Shown piece after piece: positions 48,524-61,957 of a stretch of DNA of 64,000 bases; the first letter of the stretch is position 1, and the number at the start of each line of letters is the position of its first letter. Location of the stretch: positions 6,012,572-6,076,571 of the forward strand of contig CM041534.1 in NCBI GenBank assembly GCA_023238725.1, read 5' to 3'. Under the pieces are notes generated by a model that was given only the letters and a program-made list of their open reading frames with translations, was not told where the DNA came from and did not search any database. The DNA is from Scortum barcoo. Lineage: Eukaryota > Chordata > Actinopteri > Centrarchiformes > Terapontidae. Both the position numbers and the translations under genes were made by a program.

Positions 48524-48550
<27 letters not shown>
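48524..48550. repeat. (GAAA)n microsatellite
   Basis: About six to seven GAAA units, directly upstream of the candidate donor near 48580. Confidence 0.9.
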
Positions 48551-48738
48551 CGTGGCATCCGATCCGAGGCGCCATCCGGTAGGTGAGCCGTGATTGATGT
48601 GCGCGGACTGCCAATGTGCAGTTCATCATCCGATCAGCCAATAATAATGATGATGATAATAAAAGAGAAACCACCTCATCACTGTTTTATTGCAGCCCAA
48701 CAAGTATTTGACACACGTTTGTTTGGTGTTGTTTTTTT

Positions 48739-48742
<4 letters not shown>

Positions 48743-48769
<27 letters not shown>
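48743..48769. repeat. (GT)n microsatellite
   Basis: About thirteen GT units after a T-run. Confidence 0.95.
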
Positions 48770-49074
48770 GCACGGCTCGAGATGCAGTGAGGTCCCTGTC
48801 TGTCTGTGAGACAATACGATCGCCTCTTTTGCAAAAATGCTAAGCCACTTTGATTGAGGATGCGTGCGCCCCGGTGTGAATAGCTGGCACAGTCAGATGG
48901 ATGGATGGATGAGCGGTGGGGTTGTGGTTCGAAGGCCTGGATCTGGTCTGGATAGCAATGCAAACAAAGGAGAAGACACAACATAAAAGCCACAGGGACT
49001 ATAGGCAGTGATTGGCGCAGGTCTTCATGCAAGCAAAAGGGGAAAAAAAACCCTGCATACTGAGGCAACAAGAT

Positions 49075-52000
49075 GTAAGTTCACATTTGTGATATTTCAG
49101 ACAGGTTGACACTTGTAATGTGTATTTGATGGAGTCTGGATTTGAGCTGAGGAACATTATATCATCTTAATGTGCTCCAGTCCTACACACAGCGAAGCCC
49201 ACTGTTCTGGTTTTAGGGTTGATTGGAGATTGTAAAGTTGGTGAGGTGAGTTCTGGATAACCTGAAAGCCCCACACACCCCACCCACCCCCACTACCAGG
49301 TCCCCATTGACTTATCTGACTTGTGGACAGAATTACTGCAGTGCCTCCCACCATTAAATTGACATTAAGTTGGTAAACCAGTTGGTTGTAATAACGCCAT
49401 GAGCTGAATGTGACACAACGAGCAGTAAATCTGAACATGGAAGATGGAAGTGTTTGGAGAGGATCAGTCAGTGAGGGGCTCATGTGTCCGTGGTTCTTTT
49501 CATGCACTTGCTGAGCTGATCCAGAGTGGAAATCAGAATAATGCAACCAATAAGTCTATTCTAACACTTTTGCAGGATCTTTTTGTGTTGTGTGTTATAA
49601 TCAAGCTTCTTTGGTGTGAATATTATGTTAGTGCATGGGCCAATCACATGACAACAGTAGCTCTTTCCCAGCTCGGAAGAAACAGATTATTATGGAAGGA
49701 TTGATGATGCCGACCAATCCAAGTACACACAGTCCAATGGGACTCAGTGAATAATCCCATGTGCTGAATGTCAGGATGAAAGTAGATCTGGGGTGAGGGA
49801 CCTCTGGAAGAAGCCCACAGAGGGACACTTCACAGAGGTGAAACGAAGCAGGGTGATGGGGGCTTGCATGGATAAGGAACCGCAGAGGCTTGTGACATGT
49901 CTGCTGAAATAACTTGATCTAACCTGTGCACAAGCACATGGACGTTAGACAAACAGATGGCATCTCCAAAGGAATTCATCTTGTGAAAGTTGGAAGATAT
50001 TCTTGGATGGGCTACCCTCTGACTCGCTGGCACCGAGGCCTGTATCTGGCAGTAATGATGGCAGTCATGGTGAATGGCCTCGCTGATTACATCGCTCAGA
50101 CTTATGACTTACCCGTACCTTTAAAGAGAAATCCCTCTGGTTGCACTGTAACTGTGATGCTGATGCTGCACAGTGCTGCAGAATAGATTTGCATGGCTTA
50201 ATGATACATCAATAAATATGCAAGCAATTGAGATTTGCAATTGGATGACTAGCTCAAGCACAATGCAGCCTCCTCCAGTGTTATTAGATGCACGGTCATT
50301 AACAAGGTTATTGAATATTGTGGCTTACTAATTCATTCGTTTGCAGATAGAGCAGGCACATTATAGTACAAAGGATTTGTACTATAATGGTCTTAGTGTG
50401 GCCTTTTGGTGTGTGTTTTTCTATATTTGCTGATATGAAGTTATCAGTAGTTACTGTAAAACCCAGATTAAAGAATGGGGACACTGATTTATTTGGAGAG
50501 CACAACACCTCTTATTGCCTGTCAGAGACTGCACAGCAGCTGTTGGATTTGTTTGTGTTGCTGTCCAGGTCTTTCTCAGTGTAGCCACGGATGCAAGTTA
50601 CAAAGATTTCAATGGCTGCAGTACTGAGCTGCCTTGTTAATTACTTTATTGCATTTAAGAAAAACATTTAAAATCAGTATATTGTGGCAGATGATTAATG
50701 CCTTTGGTAAGCAGCTATATAATAAGCAGGATAATGTATAGGGTGCCATTTATTATTGCATTTCGCCTTGGGGCTTACTCTCAATAATGACCAGCTCGCT
50801 TTAAGCGTGCCTTACTTGGCAACCTGTACAAGATCAGAAGCTCGTGTTGTTGCTGCCAGTGATAAGCCCCGTCCCAAATCATTACTGCTTATTTCAATTG
50901 GCTGAGAATGAAAGGTGGTGTCACTTACTGACATTTGACTTATTGATGTCATTGACGTTTGACTGATGTCTGGATCATTTTGTCCTGATCTCCGACAGAT
51001 TAGTTTCAACACGTCACAAAACATCAACACGGCTTTTTCACATGGCAATCCTTCAAAACAGGTGAGAAACTGGTGCATGGTGAAAGATTTTATAGAAACA
51101 AGACACGCTTAAAAATCAGTTGGCTACATATTTGCAAAATATTCAGATCTGCCTGATACCTTTTGTCTCGAAACATCCCTCCCTCTTTTCACCATCGCAG
51201 ACTGCTCAGTGTTGCCACTAAACAACCTTACAAAATCTGAAATGGTGCAATTTCAGCCCAGCAGAGCTAGCTGCCCTCAGCTATAGTCCTTCTTGCTCAA
51301 CCTGGGAATATGTGAACTTCCTGTCTATAAAACATAACAGCATAGCCATTATATTCATGACAGCACAGTCATTATAGGAATGACAGCCTTCCCGCTACCC
51401 ATTGTTGCCATTACAGCTGAAAAATTGATGGTTTGCAGTTTCTGTGGTGGGCAGTAGGTGGAAACTTGTCAGAAAAGACTGGAGGTGGACTGAGAAACTG
51501 GATTAAAGCAGCTCATAAAAATAAGTTGGGACTGATTTTGATGGAAAGCACCTACAGTACACTCACTATTGACTCATATTGTTAATTGCAAGGTAAGTCA
51601 TTCCAAGTATCCCACCGTGTTATTTTCAATGCCATAGTGGTAAAACAACGCTGATTAAGGAGATGCACGACCAGCAATTAGTACTGCTCTGTAACAAAAT
51701 GGAAAATTCATGAGCGTATATTCAAATGATGGGTTTAAAAAGGACCATTTGTCATGAGGTAGAGCTCACCTGGTGGAGCACATTGTAAGCACTCTTACAA
51801 TCACATAGCCGGGAAAAATGATTCTAAAATCTAAAATCCCTGATGAAAAAGAAAGCTGTAGATTTTCAGCCTCCTTTAATGATTTAATTTCTGCAGAATG
51901 CCTCCTAGAATCTGTTTGTTTTTAAGGATTTTTCTCATATTTTGAATGCATTTTGCATCCAACTGTTTTTGCTGTTTTAATGAAAGCCATTCTTGAGCCA

Positions 52001-55000
52001 CTTGCCTTTTGCAGCAGCAGGAACAGAAACACAGTCCCACTCTTCTCCAGTGAAAGCTTTAGAGGGGAGGGCTTTCTGGAACCCGTTTGGCCTTTGGTGT
52101 TGATACCCTTGCCACAGGCCTGTGCTGAGCTGGACAGCCTCTATCTTTGGCCACGACCACAAATTAATTAGTTGTACATTTGCAGGGTGAACAGCACGTT
52201 GAACTGCTGCTGACAAAACTAAAGGTTCATTGGATCACTGTTAGTCAGCTGGCTGGGAGACCAGAGAGGGCCAGCTTGTGACAGGATGTGTCTCTGCATC
52301 ATCTCCACAGCGCAGTCTTACCTCACTGTCCACACACGACACCCACCTTCCTCCTTTTCATGTTGTAAACGCTTTCATTCAGATAATAAATACCTATTAA
52401 CTTCATTTACATGTAAATTTAGGTATTGCATCATCCTCTTTGTGTGACTTTCTGAGCAGCCATTAGTGTATTTCATTGAAGAAGAGTTGGCAACGCTGTC
52501 TTTGGTGGATTTATCCAGACATTTATTGTAAACTTCCTGCCATCCTGTGCAGCAGACGCCTGAGTTTTATGAGTGCTATTTATTTGGCAGAGTGGGAATG
52601 GCGATATCAGCACATGGACTCCAAAACGAAATCCTTCCAAGGCAAATAAAATACAAATGGACATGAAAACATTTCCAATTGTTCCTTAATTGCTGTTGAT
52701 TACTGTAATGCTGATTTCAAATTAGCATGAAATATGATATACTAATGAATCAATAGTAACCACCAGAAAGTTTACAGCATTACAACATTAATCATTTGAT
52801 AGCAGATTGCTAAAAATTGTTTTTCAGGAACTTACAGTCATGCACAGACTTTAAAGCCAGCCCTTCTCTATACTGGCTTTACTACTCTAACTTAGCATGT
52901 AATTTAACAGACACCTAAGCAAAATAAAAGTCTTTTCAGGTGATGTGATGCATGAAAGGCAATGACATTTAAACATGTAATTTTACACATCGTTTACAAG
53001 AATCTAAAGGTAATGAAGTCAGACACTGAAAGCAAGCAAATAGACAACTCTGACTAAATGACTATACCTATGACACAGTGCATGGTGTTCATGGAAAGGT
53101 AGGAGGAATGGGGATGATAGTGTTGGGTAGCTCAATTTGAATAAACAGACATTATGATTTGATTGAGTGATTTGATTGAACAATATATACAAATACTGAG
53201 TCTAACACCTGAAACTGTTTAGCAACGGAGAAGCCCAGAGATATTGAAACAGATCACAGATCAGAAGTAGTGGATACAATTATTATGATAATTTCCACCT
53301 TTATAGTATTACTAGTATTAAATGAGGCTCTGTTAAATCAATTGAAGCACATTTGGAACCTGTAGGTGTTAAAGGGGTACTTTAGATTGTTGGGAACTAC
53401 CTGTTGTCACTCCCACAGATCCCATTAGATCACTGGCTTCAGGAAATATGCAAAGGAAGTTGCAAAGTTCAAGCTCACATTCTGAAATTGAGTCTAAGCC
53501 AGCGCAGGTGCAAAGATGAGAGATTGACAATTTCATGATATTACTAAAAAGACCAGACAGGAACTGCTCCCCCCCCCTGCTATGCTTCAGTCTTGCTGTG
53601 TGTGCAGTGCATATCTCTCCCTGATTACATCAGCGGTGATGCTGATATAACCATTTACTTCTGGTTCGAGGCTGAAGAAACATAGCTTCCTGCATTAATT
53701 CCGTCATTTTGAGTATTTTGAATGTCTGCCATTTTTACAGAGCAAAAGCTCTCAGCCTTTTCAAAACAGAAAGCTGAGAGTGACTGGGTTGGTCTACTTG
53801 GGTTGTGCATGCAGAGAGTCCAGTTCTTCCATAGATGCGAGCCTTGTGCAGATGAAAGCTGCATCATCATTGCATTGACGCTGTCCAATATGTGGCTTTA
53901 CTTTTCAAAGTGGTATCCTGGAGCCCCTGAATTGAATGTCCCATAATAATAGTTGTGGGAAGAGACATCAATAGCTTGAAGCTGCTTGTGAGAGTGTACT
54001 GGGCTGGAATAAAATCACAATTCTTCTGTCTCAAAAGAGCCTTTGTTGCAGGCAATATCATTTCCTCCTTCGTACATTACACTGCCATGTTGAGAGACTA
54101 AAAAAACAAACTATGTCCTAACTCAATTTTCATTTGTCCTTCATTTTAGGAACAGGCTCTGGGTACATAGATTGTGGTGTAACGTTGATCCTATTCAGTG
54201 CAGTAATGAAAAATCCTGTCTGCTTCTTGGAGAACAGCTTTCCCATTGGAAATATGTTCTTCTTTCATTTGAACTTAATTTGCCTTATCCTTAGCCCTAC
54301 CCTAAAAAACACTAGTTGAGCCCACACGACAGTTTTAAATAATATATTTCATAACGGCTTTGGCACAACATAGAACAGAACTGCTGTATGTCAAAATACT
54401 GTTTGTCTGAGTTTCATATGAAAATAGCTCTTAGTGCAATCTCATACAGCTCAGAAAAAAAGTGCTTATTTAATCTGGTACATGCACATGCCTGATGGAT
54501 TTGAGAAATATTGTTCATGTCATGTTACTCTAACAAATATTATTGTGTAACACTAGAGAGAATGCTGAAGATCCAGGCCTAAAGTGAGGTGAACATGCAG
54601 ATCATCATTATGTGCATGAATGATTTGGAAAATCACAATAGTAATTTTAATTTAAAAACATCGCCATTTAGTGAGGCATTCAAAATCTAAAATGCAAAAC
54701 AGCAGCAGCTAATGGTGGTTTCCCTTTTTATGTAGAGGCTCTAAATGAGACACAGAGGAAGCTTTCTGAGGCCCAATAGTATTGACATTTGTAGACACTA
54801 AAGCGTTCCAGCAGAAGTCACAGAATGTGTCTTCTAATGATTTAGTGATCTGTTAAATCCCCTTGTACTCTGTAAATCACAGAAATCAGTGTCTTATGAA
54901 AGCCTCAACGTTCAAGCTCAGTTTTGCATGTTAATAATAATGCTGCATCTGACATTTGTTGACAAAATATACATAGATTCGAATGAAGTCAGCATCACTC

Positions 55001-58000
55001 ATGGCTGCAGAGTGCTGTTCAGTTGCAAACTATTGTCTGAGCCCGAGGTTTTAAATATTAATGTTTCCCAAGAGGTGGAATATGAGCAAGTGGTATCTGC
55101 ATGTGTCATGCCGAGTCTTGCAACATGAAAGGCTTCAAGAAATCTATTAATGTGTAAATCTGCTGTAGCAGCGCAAAGAATATCATGTAACTTCATGTCA
55201 GATCTAATGTACAGTACGTGCTGATGTATAGTCAACCCAGTCCTCACACAGAATACATGCCGCCAACACTTTTGTTGTAGAGTAACTAAGCTCAATTTCT
55301 CTCTGTGCAGCGCTGTGACTGTACATTGATTGATGGTCCCAAAGTCAGAGAGAGAAGTCATGACATCAGATTTCACCGTGTGCTGTTAGTGCAGCAGGCT
55401 CCATTAGGGGGTTCACAACAGTCTTCATTCATCATACAAGAGGAGAAAACAAGCTTTCTTCGAAAAAGGACTGTTCATTTTCTACTGTTCACAAGTAATT
55501 ATAGTTTACTTGTGGATGGATTGTAATGGGCCCACTGCCCCTCTAAAAATCTGATTATACTTGCTTACAAACCAACGTGCAGCCTGTGTACTTCACTGGA
55601 GAGTGATGCCAAATGTGGCAACAAGAATAGACCTTTCACATTCCATCTTTTGCTCACACCGAATTAGTATTTTCATGCACATTGTTGTTTATGGTTATTG
55701 TCATGGTAAACCCCAGAGTGCACTCTTTGGACTAATGCATTAAGAATCAGTGTTGTGGCCTGCACACTTTGCCATAAACATGAAAAACAGTTTGTCATTT
55801 CTTTCCATATCCCGCTCACTCTCTCTCTTTTTATTTTCCCCCAGCATTGTTTTCTCCCCTTTTCCTCTGATGCCGACCTCTCTTCTTTCATGCTGCCATG
55901 TTTTTTGTTATCATCAGAGAGACAAATGAGAAACAAGAGAGAAAGAAAGCCTCGGGGCTTGTGTCCTCACATCATCACCACTCCCCCCCCCCTCCCTCTT
56001 GTTCTCTATCCTCCATCTTTCTGTCTTCCTGAGTGACAGCTGGCAGCCAGTAGGGTACAGTGGGCATGCCAACCCAAGAGCAGATATTTGCCAACTGACT
56101 TGAGAAAATACACATTTGAACGTGACTGACTCATGCATGCTGTAGCTCTGTATCTCTGATTGCTGCTCTTTTTTTTGGATAGCTCAAACACATGCAGCAC
56201 ACATTACAGTCCCTGCTGCCCGCAGAGCTTTGTGGCCATTGAAACATGCAACAGTACGTTCACAGAGGGCCTGTAAATGAATCCAGTGAGACGGACTGGA
56301 GGCAGAGGCCACAGAAGCAGCTGCCATAAAATCAGCCATTGGAAGCAGCAGCATGTGAAGAATTGATTACAAAACTAAAAACACTGAAACTATTACAGTG
56401 GAGTGATTTTAAATTTAGATTGATTTTTTACAAATATATAGGGGAGGAGAGGTTGACATCCTAAAATCTATTCCCTATATTTTAACATCTTATGATGAAG
56501 ATGTTTATATTCATTGCCTCTGGAAGGCCACTATGATTAGTTTCTTTTTTGTTTTGACTGGAGCAATAATTAAGCTCTGCTTTGTTGCTCAGGAGGACTT
56601 TTCCTCCTTTTTTCTTCCTCCTGAAAAAAAAGAAGCTGGTGCCTTTAAATTCAGGAGCTTTATAACACACAGTGAAAGGAAGACATCTCCTGTAATGACT
56701 CTGCAATATGCAAACAGCACCTTTTATTATACAAACAGCGAGTGCCCACTCCCCCCTGTGCAAAAACACTTGCTCACATATATAAATGTTAAGCTTCACA
56801 CTACGTACTGCACAGCTGATACTGAGCTGAGACCTGAATATGTGACATTCTGACTGATAAGTGGTGTTCAAAACAGGAGGAGCAGGCATGTAGAAGGAGC
56901 AGCAGTTACCATTATTATTCTTTCATAATGTTCACAATTTTGCTCATTTTCAGGAATTCCCCGACGGCAGACAGCTTCTTTTTTTTTTCTTATTTTCATT
57001 CCTTCAACCTAAATGGGAAGTGACATTTGGGTCAGTTTCTCTGGTTGGTGTAGACTGAACAGCAGCTCTGGAAATCCAAGACCTGATTAGTGATTTGTGG
57101 GGGCTGGATTGCAGAATTTTACAACAATTCATGGGGGTGCAGAGGTCAGCGATTGCAAAGAGGAAATGACAAGACTACAAGATTGCATAAAACATACATA
57201 GAGAGTGAAAGAAAAGAAGTGTGCCTTATAACAGTATACGCACATACCCACACTCGATATCTGTGTAATCTGGGATTATTTCAGTACACCAGGAGGGCAT
57301 GTCCAGCACTTCGTGCAACACAAAAATACACAACATAGAAAAAAGAAATAGACAAAGGCTCAGACTTGAACCTTGAGGGATAAAGCAAGACAGGCGGTAA
57401 TGAAAAATCAGGGATACAGGGATTTGTTGTTTTGCTTTGATGGGGAGGCAGACAGAGAGAGAAAGTCAGAATCTGAGACAGGAACACCAGCAACAATAAT
57501 CTCTTGGAGACAGCTCACAGATATTTCTATATCAGGCTTGTATCTGTGTGAATTGTTGCTCTTGCTATTAGCACCAGTTAAAGGTGTTACATCCAGCATG
57601 CTAACACTAAAATAACCACTGAGTACAACTGTACAATTATCAAAACAAAGTGGGCAACCACAACAAAGCCTTCACACTACAGATGACATTATGTGTCTGA
57701 CTGGAAATCTGATAAGTTGATTGATGACATATTGGTGATGGTTGGCAGCACAGGACGGGAGTAGAGTGTTATTCTTACAGTGGCACTGAAATTTCCCTGT
57801 TATTATCTTTACCTTTATCCTTATTAGAGCTGATGTGATTAGTAAATTAATTGATAGATTGTCAGAAAATGAATTGCCAACAATATTCATTGCAGAGTAA
57901 TAGTCAATGTCTCACTATCTCAACTCAATATCTTTTGGTTTTGGCAAATGCATTTTTTACAATTTGCAGCTATTTTGACCAATCCACTAATCTCTTGAAC

Positions 58001-58500
58001 TAGAAAATAATCCCTAGATTTAAAAGTAATGAAAATAAGTGATTTACTTGTGGCCCTTACCTGTAAAATCTTAAATAAAGTTGCAGATGACACAATTTTT
58101 GTATTCTTATGAAATGTCGTAGGAGCATTTACATTGCACAGATGTCAGATTTTCATCATAGTTTTTTTCTCATCCAGTCTTATTTGTTATTTCTTACCCC
58201 ACCCCCAGTTTATATTCACCATGTACATGTAATTTAAGAAGGATTTTGTGAACCAAAACCAGACCAATACATTTTCAGCCTGCAGCACGTTGGCCGCTGA
58301 GGCTGCTCCACCCGTTAGTCATTTAAGTCACACTTAGGTTTCAGTGGTCATTGGGATTCCTTTTTTACGAGCCCAGTGATCAATCAATCCCGTAACTCAA
58401 TCCCCCGGTCAATCATGTTTAAATGAATAATTCACAAACCATCACAGAAAGCCCAGTGAAATGGCTCACAAGCAGGGCATTGCCCTTATACTGCAAGGAG
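49075..58500. other. Noncoding stretch (intron or intergenic), no gene seen
   Basis: Only short open frames without recognisable products. It contains a short perfect inverted repeat (13-bp arms at 50360-50372 and 50376-50388) and homopolymer or pyrimidine tracts near 53571, 55985 and 56978. It may be the first intron of the gene whose leader is suspected at 47.7-49.07 kb. Confidence 0.5.
50360..50388. repeat. 13-bp perfect inverted repeat
   Basis: Arms 50360-50372 and 50376-50388 around GGA. AT-rich; probably a transposon remnant or chance palindrome. Confidence 0.8.
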
Positions 58501-58605
58501 ACCTGAATGGAATCAGTCCAAAATGAAAGGACAAAATGAAAATGTATAAAAGGAGAGGGGACATTTGTGTATCACTGTGCTGCATTCAGACACTCTGCAG
58601 GCAAC

Positions 58606-58650
58606 GTGATCAACAGACGCGTGATCAACAGACGCGTGATCAACAGGCGC
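58606..58650. repeat. 15-bp minisatellite, three units
   Basis: Three contiguous copies of GTGATCAACAGACGC; the third has one change (G for A at unit position 12). Each unit carries TGATCA. Confidence 0.95.
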
Positions 58651-58839
58651 TAACCAAGTCTCCAGTCGAGTCCAGCCATAGACCTTTGTTGCTTTGTGTT
58701 GCTTTGTGTCATCCCTCCTCTCCCTCCACTCATTTAATCTATCCACTGTATAATATCAAATGAGAGCAAAGTTAAGTTTAAAAACTTTATTGTTGTATGC
58801 AGTTAACAGTTTGCAGACCTCTCTGGTTCCCATCCACAG

Positions 58840-59205
58840 GATAGAAAGATTAAATCCCTGAAATCCTTTTTTTTCCATCAGCTTTTTACTATGAGCAATC
58901 CTACATGAAAACACACAATTTTGTGTAAAAAATTTTTAAAAGTTTTGGTTATTTCATATAGGAGATTTCTGTTTTTTCTTTTTTTTTTCCCTCTTTGTGC
59001 TCTTCTCACTGGTTTGAAGTGTGTGCGACTCTACATTCACTACAGTAAAAGGTGATGTCACAGACTGTCATGCACCAATCATCTGAACAATATTTGAATC
59101 TGAATGTGATTCAAATATTTATGAGTCATTTTGTCTCTGTCAGTTCAATCTGACACCAGTCCTGATGAGGCAGATTACTTGAGTGTTAAACTCTTAATAA
59201 ATAAC
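58840..59205. repeat. Dispersed repeat family B, copy 2
   Basis: Collinear with 42270-42645, with small insertions (a T-rich run near 58970-58990 and an A/T-rich insertion near 58925-58945). It ends GTGTTAAACTCTTAATAAATAA. Confidence 0.8.
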
Positions 59206-59759
59206 TTCTAAAGATATTTTCATGTTGATTGTTGCTCATTTTGCCATGCATATTTAATGTTATAGGGAAATACTTAAGATGAAGCCAAGTTTCCAGGGAT
59301 TTTAGGTTATTCAATCAAAGATAAAACAGAAGAGTAACAGAAGGGGGAGGAGAAAATTACTAATTTCATTGTGGAATTATGAAAAGTATGAAAATGACTA
59401 AAGTGTATAATAAGAGATCATTATGCTGCAGTAAATTTGTACTGTGACTCAAGTGTGCAACAGTCGTATGAATTTGTGCAGTACATTTAGATGTGTAATA
59501 GTATATTAGATGGATTTATTAGCAGCAAGCAGTAGAACAAATGTGATAATTTGTGTAAGGTCAAATTTTCTTAAAGGCCAGTCTATGTGACTAATTAACA
59601 TGATACATACAGAACAATACATTTATATCATTGGCATTTATTATATACACTGTCACAGACTTTGCCTGGAGGATCCATGAGCATCACATATAATCATTTT
59701 CTGTTTAGTATTTTAAAAAAAGCTTTATTTTTCTTGTGACATTTTCAGTTTATTGTTTC

Positions 59760-60010
59760 AGATTAATGCTTCCCATTTAGTGCCTGGGTGCAGTCAGCTA
59801 TGGTAATTGCTATGGTAAAGCAGCAAAAACATTAATAATTAGCCAGTTCTAAACTTCGGATCTGCACGGGACAAGAACACAGAAGCAATCAGAGCAATCT
59901 GTTGCACCGCCCACACAAGGTCAGATTACAGCGACACATCAGCCGCTCGCAGTGTGGACGCCCTGTCAGGGTGCAATAACCACCAGCCCACACAGACGGG
60001 GCCCAGATGG
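59760..60010. other. Candidate conserved noncoding block
   Basis: Non-repetitive sequence of even composition with AACATTAATAATTAGCCAG (homeobox-like cores) and a CpG-containing part (GCGACACATCAGCCGCTCGC). It resembles deeply conserved noncoding DNA, but only an alignment could show this. Confidence 0.25.
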
Positions 60011-61019
60011 ACAGGTTTACTGTTTCTGATTTCCTTCCCTCCTCCTGCCACTGAGCAGTCCTTTCCCTGGGCTTCAGGCTTTGTGCTTTGTGAAATGAAG
60101 TGCGATGATCAATTGCGCTGAAAATTTCTCAGAAGGTTTAAAATGGAGTTCTGTGGCCCCGGTCTGCCTCCTGAATTTTTTAACTTTGCTCTGTGCAGAA
60201 AGACAAATGGCTGCCCTTTATGGAACAGCCTTAAGCAGTTTGATTGTTAATACTGTAGGTGTTTAATATTACAGAAGAGAGTTGTTAAATCTGTGAACAC
60301 ATTATGGTACACTTTATGATATATGAGCTTTTTAGAAAATTGCATCATACCCTTTTTATACAAGTATCTTGTTTCTCTATTTTCTAACCAATAAACAGGA
60401 GCTTTTGACCTCTCTGAGAGTCCTTCATGCGTATTTTTTACAGTGTCACAGTTTTCAGTGTCACAGTCAGTCATATGGTCATGGATCTCTTCCAGCACTC
60501 ACTCTCTCAGAATAAAGGAATAAATTGCTAATAAAAAAAAATGCCAGGAAAACATAAAATTTCTTGACTTTGAGGTTATTGGCGAGAAGGTTTATGGCAG
60601 GGAGCTGTTCAGAGGCTAAAGGGAGACAAAGGAAGCTAATCTCACTTAGAACGGTAAAATCTGCTATATAGCTAATGAAGTATTATACTGTGGTCAATGA
60701 GGTAGAAGCACTGCAGAGAGCCTACGCAGTGTGTATGTGTGTGTGCGTCAGTGTGCTTTGTTGTACGAGTAGGGGTTTGTTTTTCAGGAGGTTGCGGCAA
60801 TAATGCTGCCATCAAGAAGTGAAGTCTTTCAAGGGAGAATGAGCTTGTACGTTAGGAGGAGACAGAGAGAGAGGTGAGATATCAGTGGAGTAGAGAGAAC
60901 ATGGTGAAGAAAATGTTAGACCAAAAGAAAAGAAATAGAAGGCTATAGTGAAAGAAAGCAACACATGTATTATGACAAGAATTTGCCCAAAAGTTATTCC
61001 AATTTATCCTGAGGAGGAC

Positions 61020-61140
61020 GTGAATGTCTGAGGCCAATTTTATGGCAATCCATCAAATAGTTGTTGAGATATTTCAGTCTTGATCAAAGTGGTGGAGTAC
61101 CAGACAGACATACAGATGATGCTATCCATAGAGCCGTGCA
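61020..61140. repeat. Dispersed repeat family A, copy 2
   Basis: TTTTATGGCAATCCATCAAA, TAGTTGTTGAGATATTTCAG and CAAAGTGGTGG, then AGACAGACATACAGA and CTATCCATAGAGCC. This is a better-preserved copy of the element at 31790-31970. Confidence 0.8.
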
Positions 61141-61938
61141 TGGATAAAAATCCATCAGCACGCTCTTGAGACTTCCTCGAGTTGTGAAATTCATCACAGT
61201 AAACATCAGTTGTATTATTTTCTCCTGTCGTTGTACGGTAATGCAGTTTAAGAAGTATTTGTTTAAAAAAAGCTGTTTGCTCACAACAATGTTAGAAAGT
61301 GAATGCTGAGTTAAAGTAGTGATAATCAATATTATCATATTAACGGATCATGTGACTGCTTGTATTTAAAAACTCACAGAGTTCCCTTAAAATCTACAGA
61401 GATTTTAACCACCTTCAGCTCACTGTTTTGGCCTTTCAGGCTGCAACTTTACTGCTTGGTTCATTCTCACCACCTTCATATTGTTTTTTTCAGCAGGCAG
61501 ATGTTTTCAGTGAAAACCTCTGAAAACCCACAGTACGCCACATGCTAAATGGCTATCTGGTGAACATAGTGGAGAATTCAGTAGCTAAAGAGACAGATAT
61601 TTCCAATCAGGAGTTAGTAAAGACCAAAAGCAGAGCTAAAAGGACCAGAGCTCCAAATGAATGATAGTGTTGCTCCGTAACTGCTGGATGTGTAAAAAAA
61701 TCAGCTTAAGAGTCAGTATTGTGTTCACAGCTTCTTTCCACTGGCACCAATTGGCCAAAAAGTCAGTTAGTACACAATCATGCCATACCACAGTACAGTG
61801 TAGTATTATATAGGGTTGTGCAAAATAGGAGTTGTTTACGCAAATTTGATGACTGAAGTGACTTGTTAAAACACGTATAATTCAGTTTGTTGTCATTCGA
61901 ATTTGATGGCACTATAAATAGCATTATACATTCAGCTA

Positions 61939-61957
61939 TGTGTGTGTGTGTGTGTGT
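61939..61957. repeat. (TG)n microsatellite
   Basis: About nine TG units. Confidence 0.9.

Larger units (their letters stand above)
47730..49074 (+). other. Putative untranslated first exon(s) of a + strand gene
   Basis: Sequence composition changes here. Pyrimidine-rich DNA (47770-48060) is followed by CpG-bearing sequence with purine repeats (GA at 48233-48265, mixed GA at 48409-48470, GAAA at 48524-48550). Two strong donor-like sites end the block: CATCCG|GTAGGTGAG near 48580 and ACAAGAT|GTAAGTTC at 49074/49075. Such purine-rich, CpG-bearing leaders with a clean donor are typical of first exons of large vertebrate genes. No protein-coding frame is convincing. NRXN2, near RPS6KA4 in human, is one candidate, but orientation relative to the human order does not obviously fit. 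Confidence 0.3.

Noticed and set aside
48905..48945. GGTTCGAAGGCC, resembling a tRNA T-arm (B box).
   Set aside because: No A box at the right distance, no cloverleaf can be drawn, and the T-loop consensus is broken.
54999..55376. 125-codon minus-strand open frame.
   Set aside because: No family resemblance and no gene-like context.
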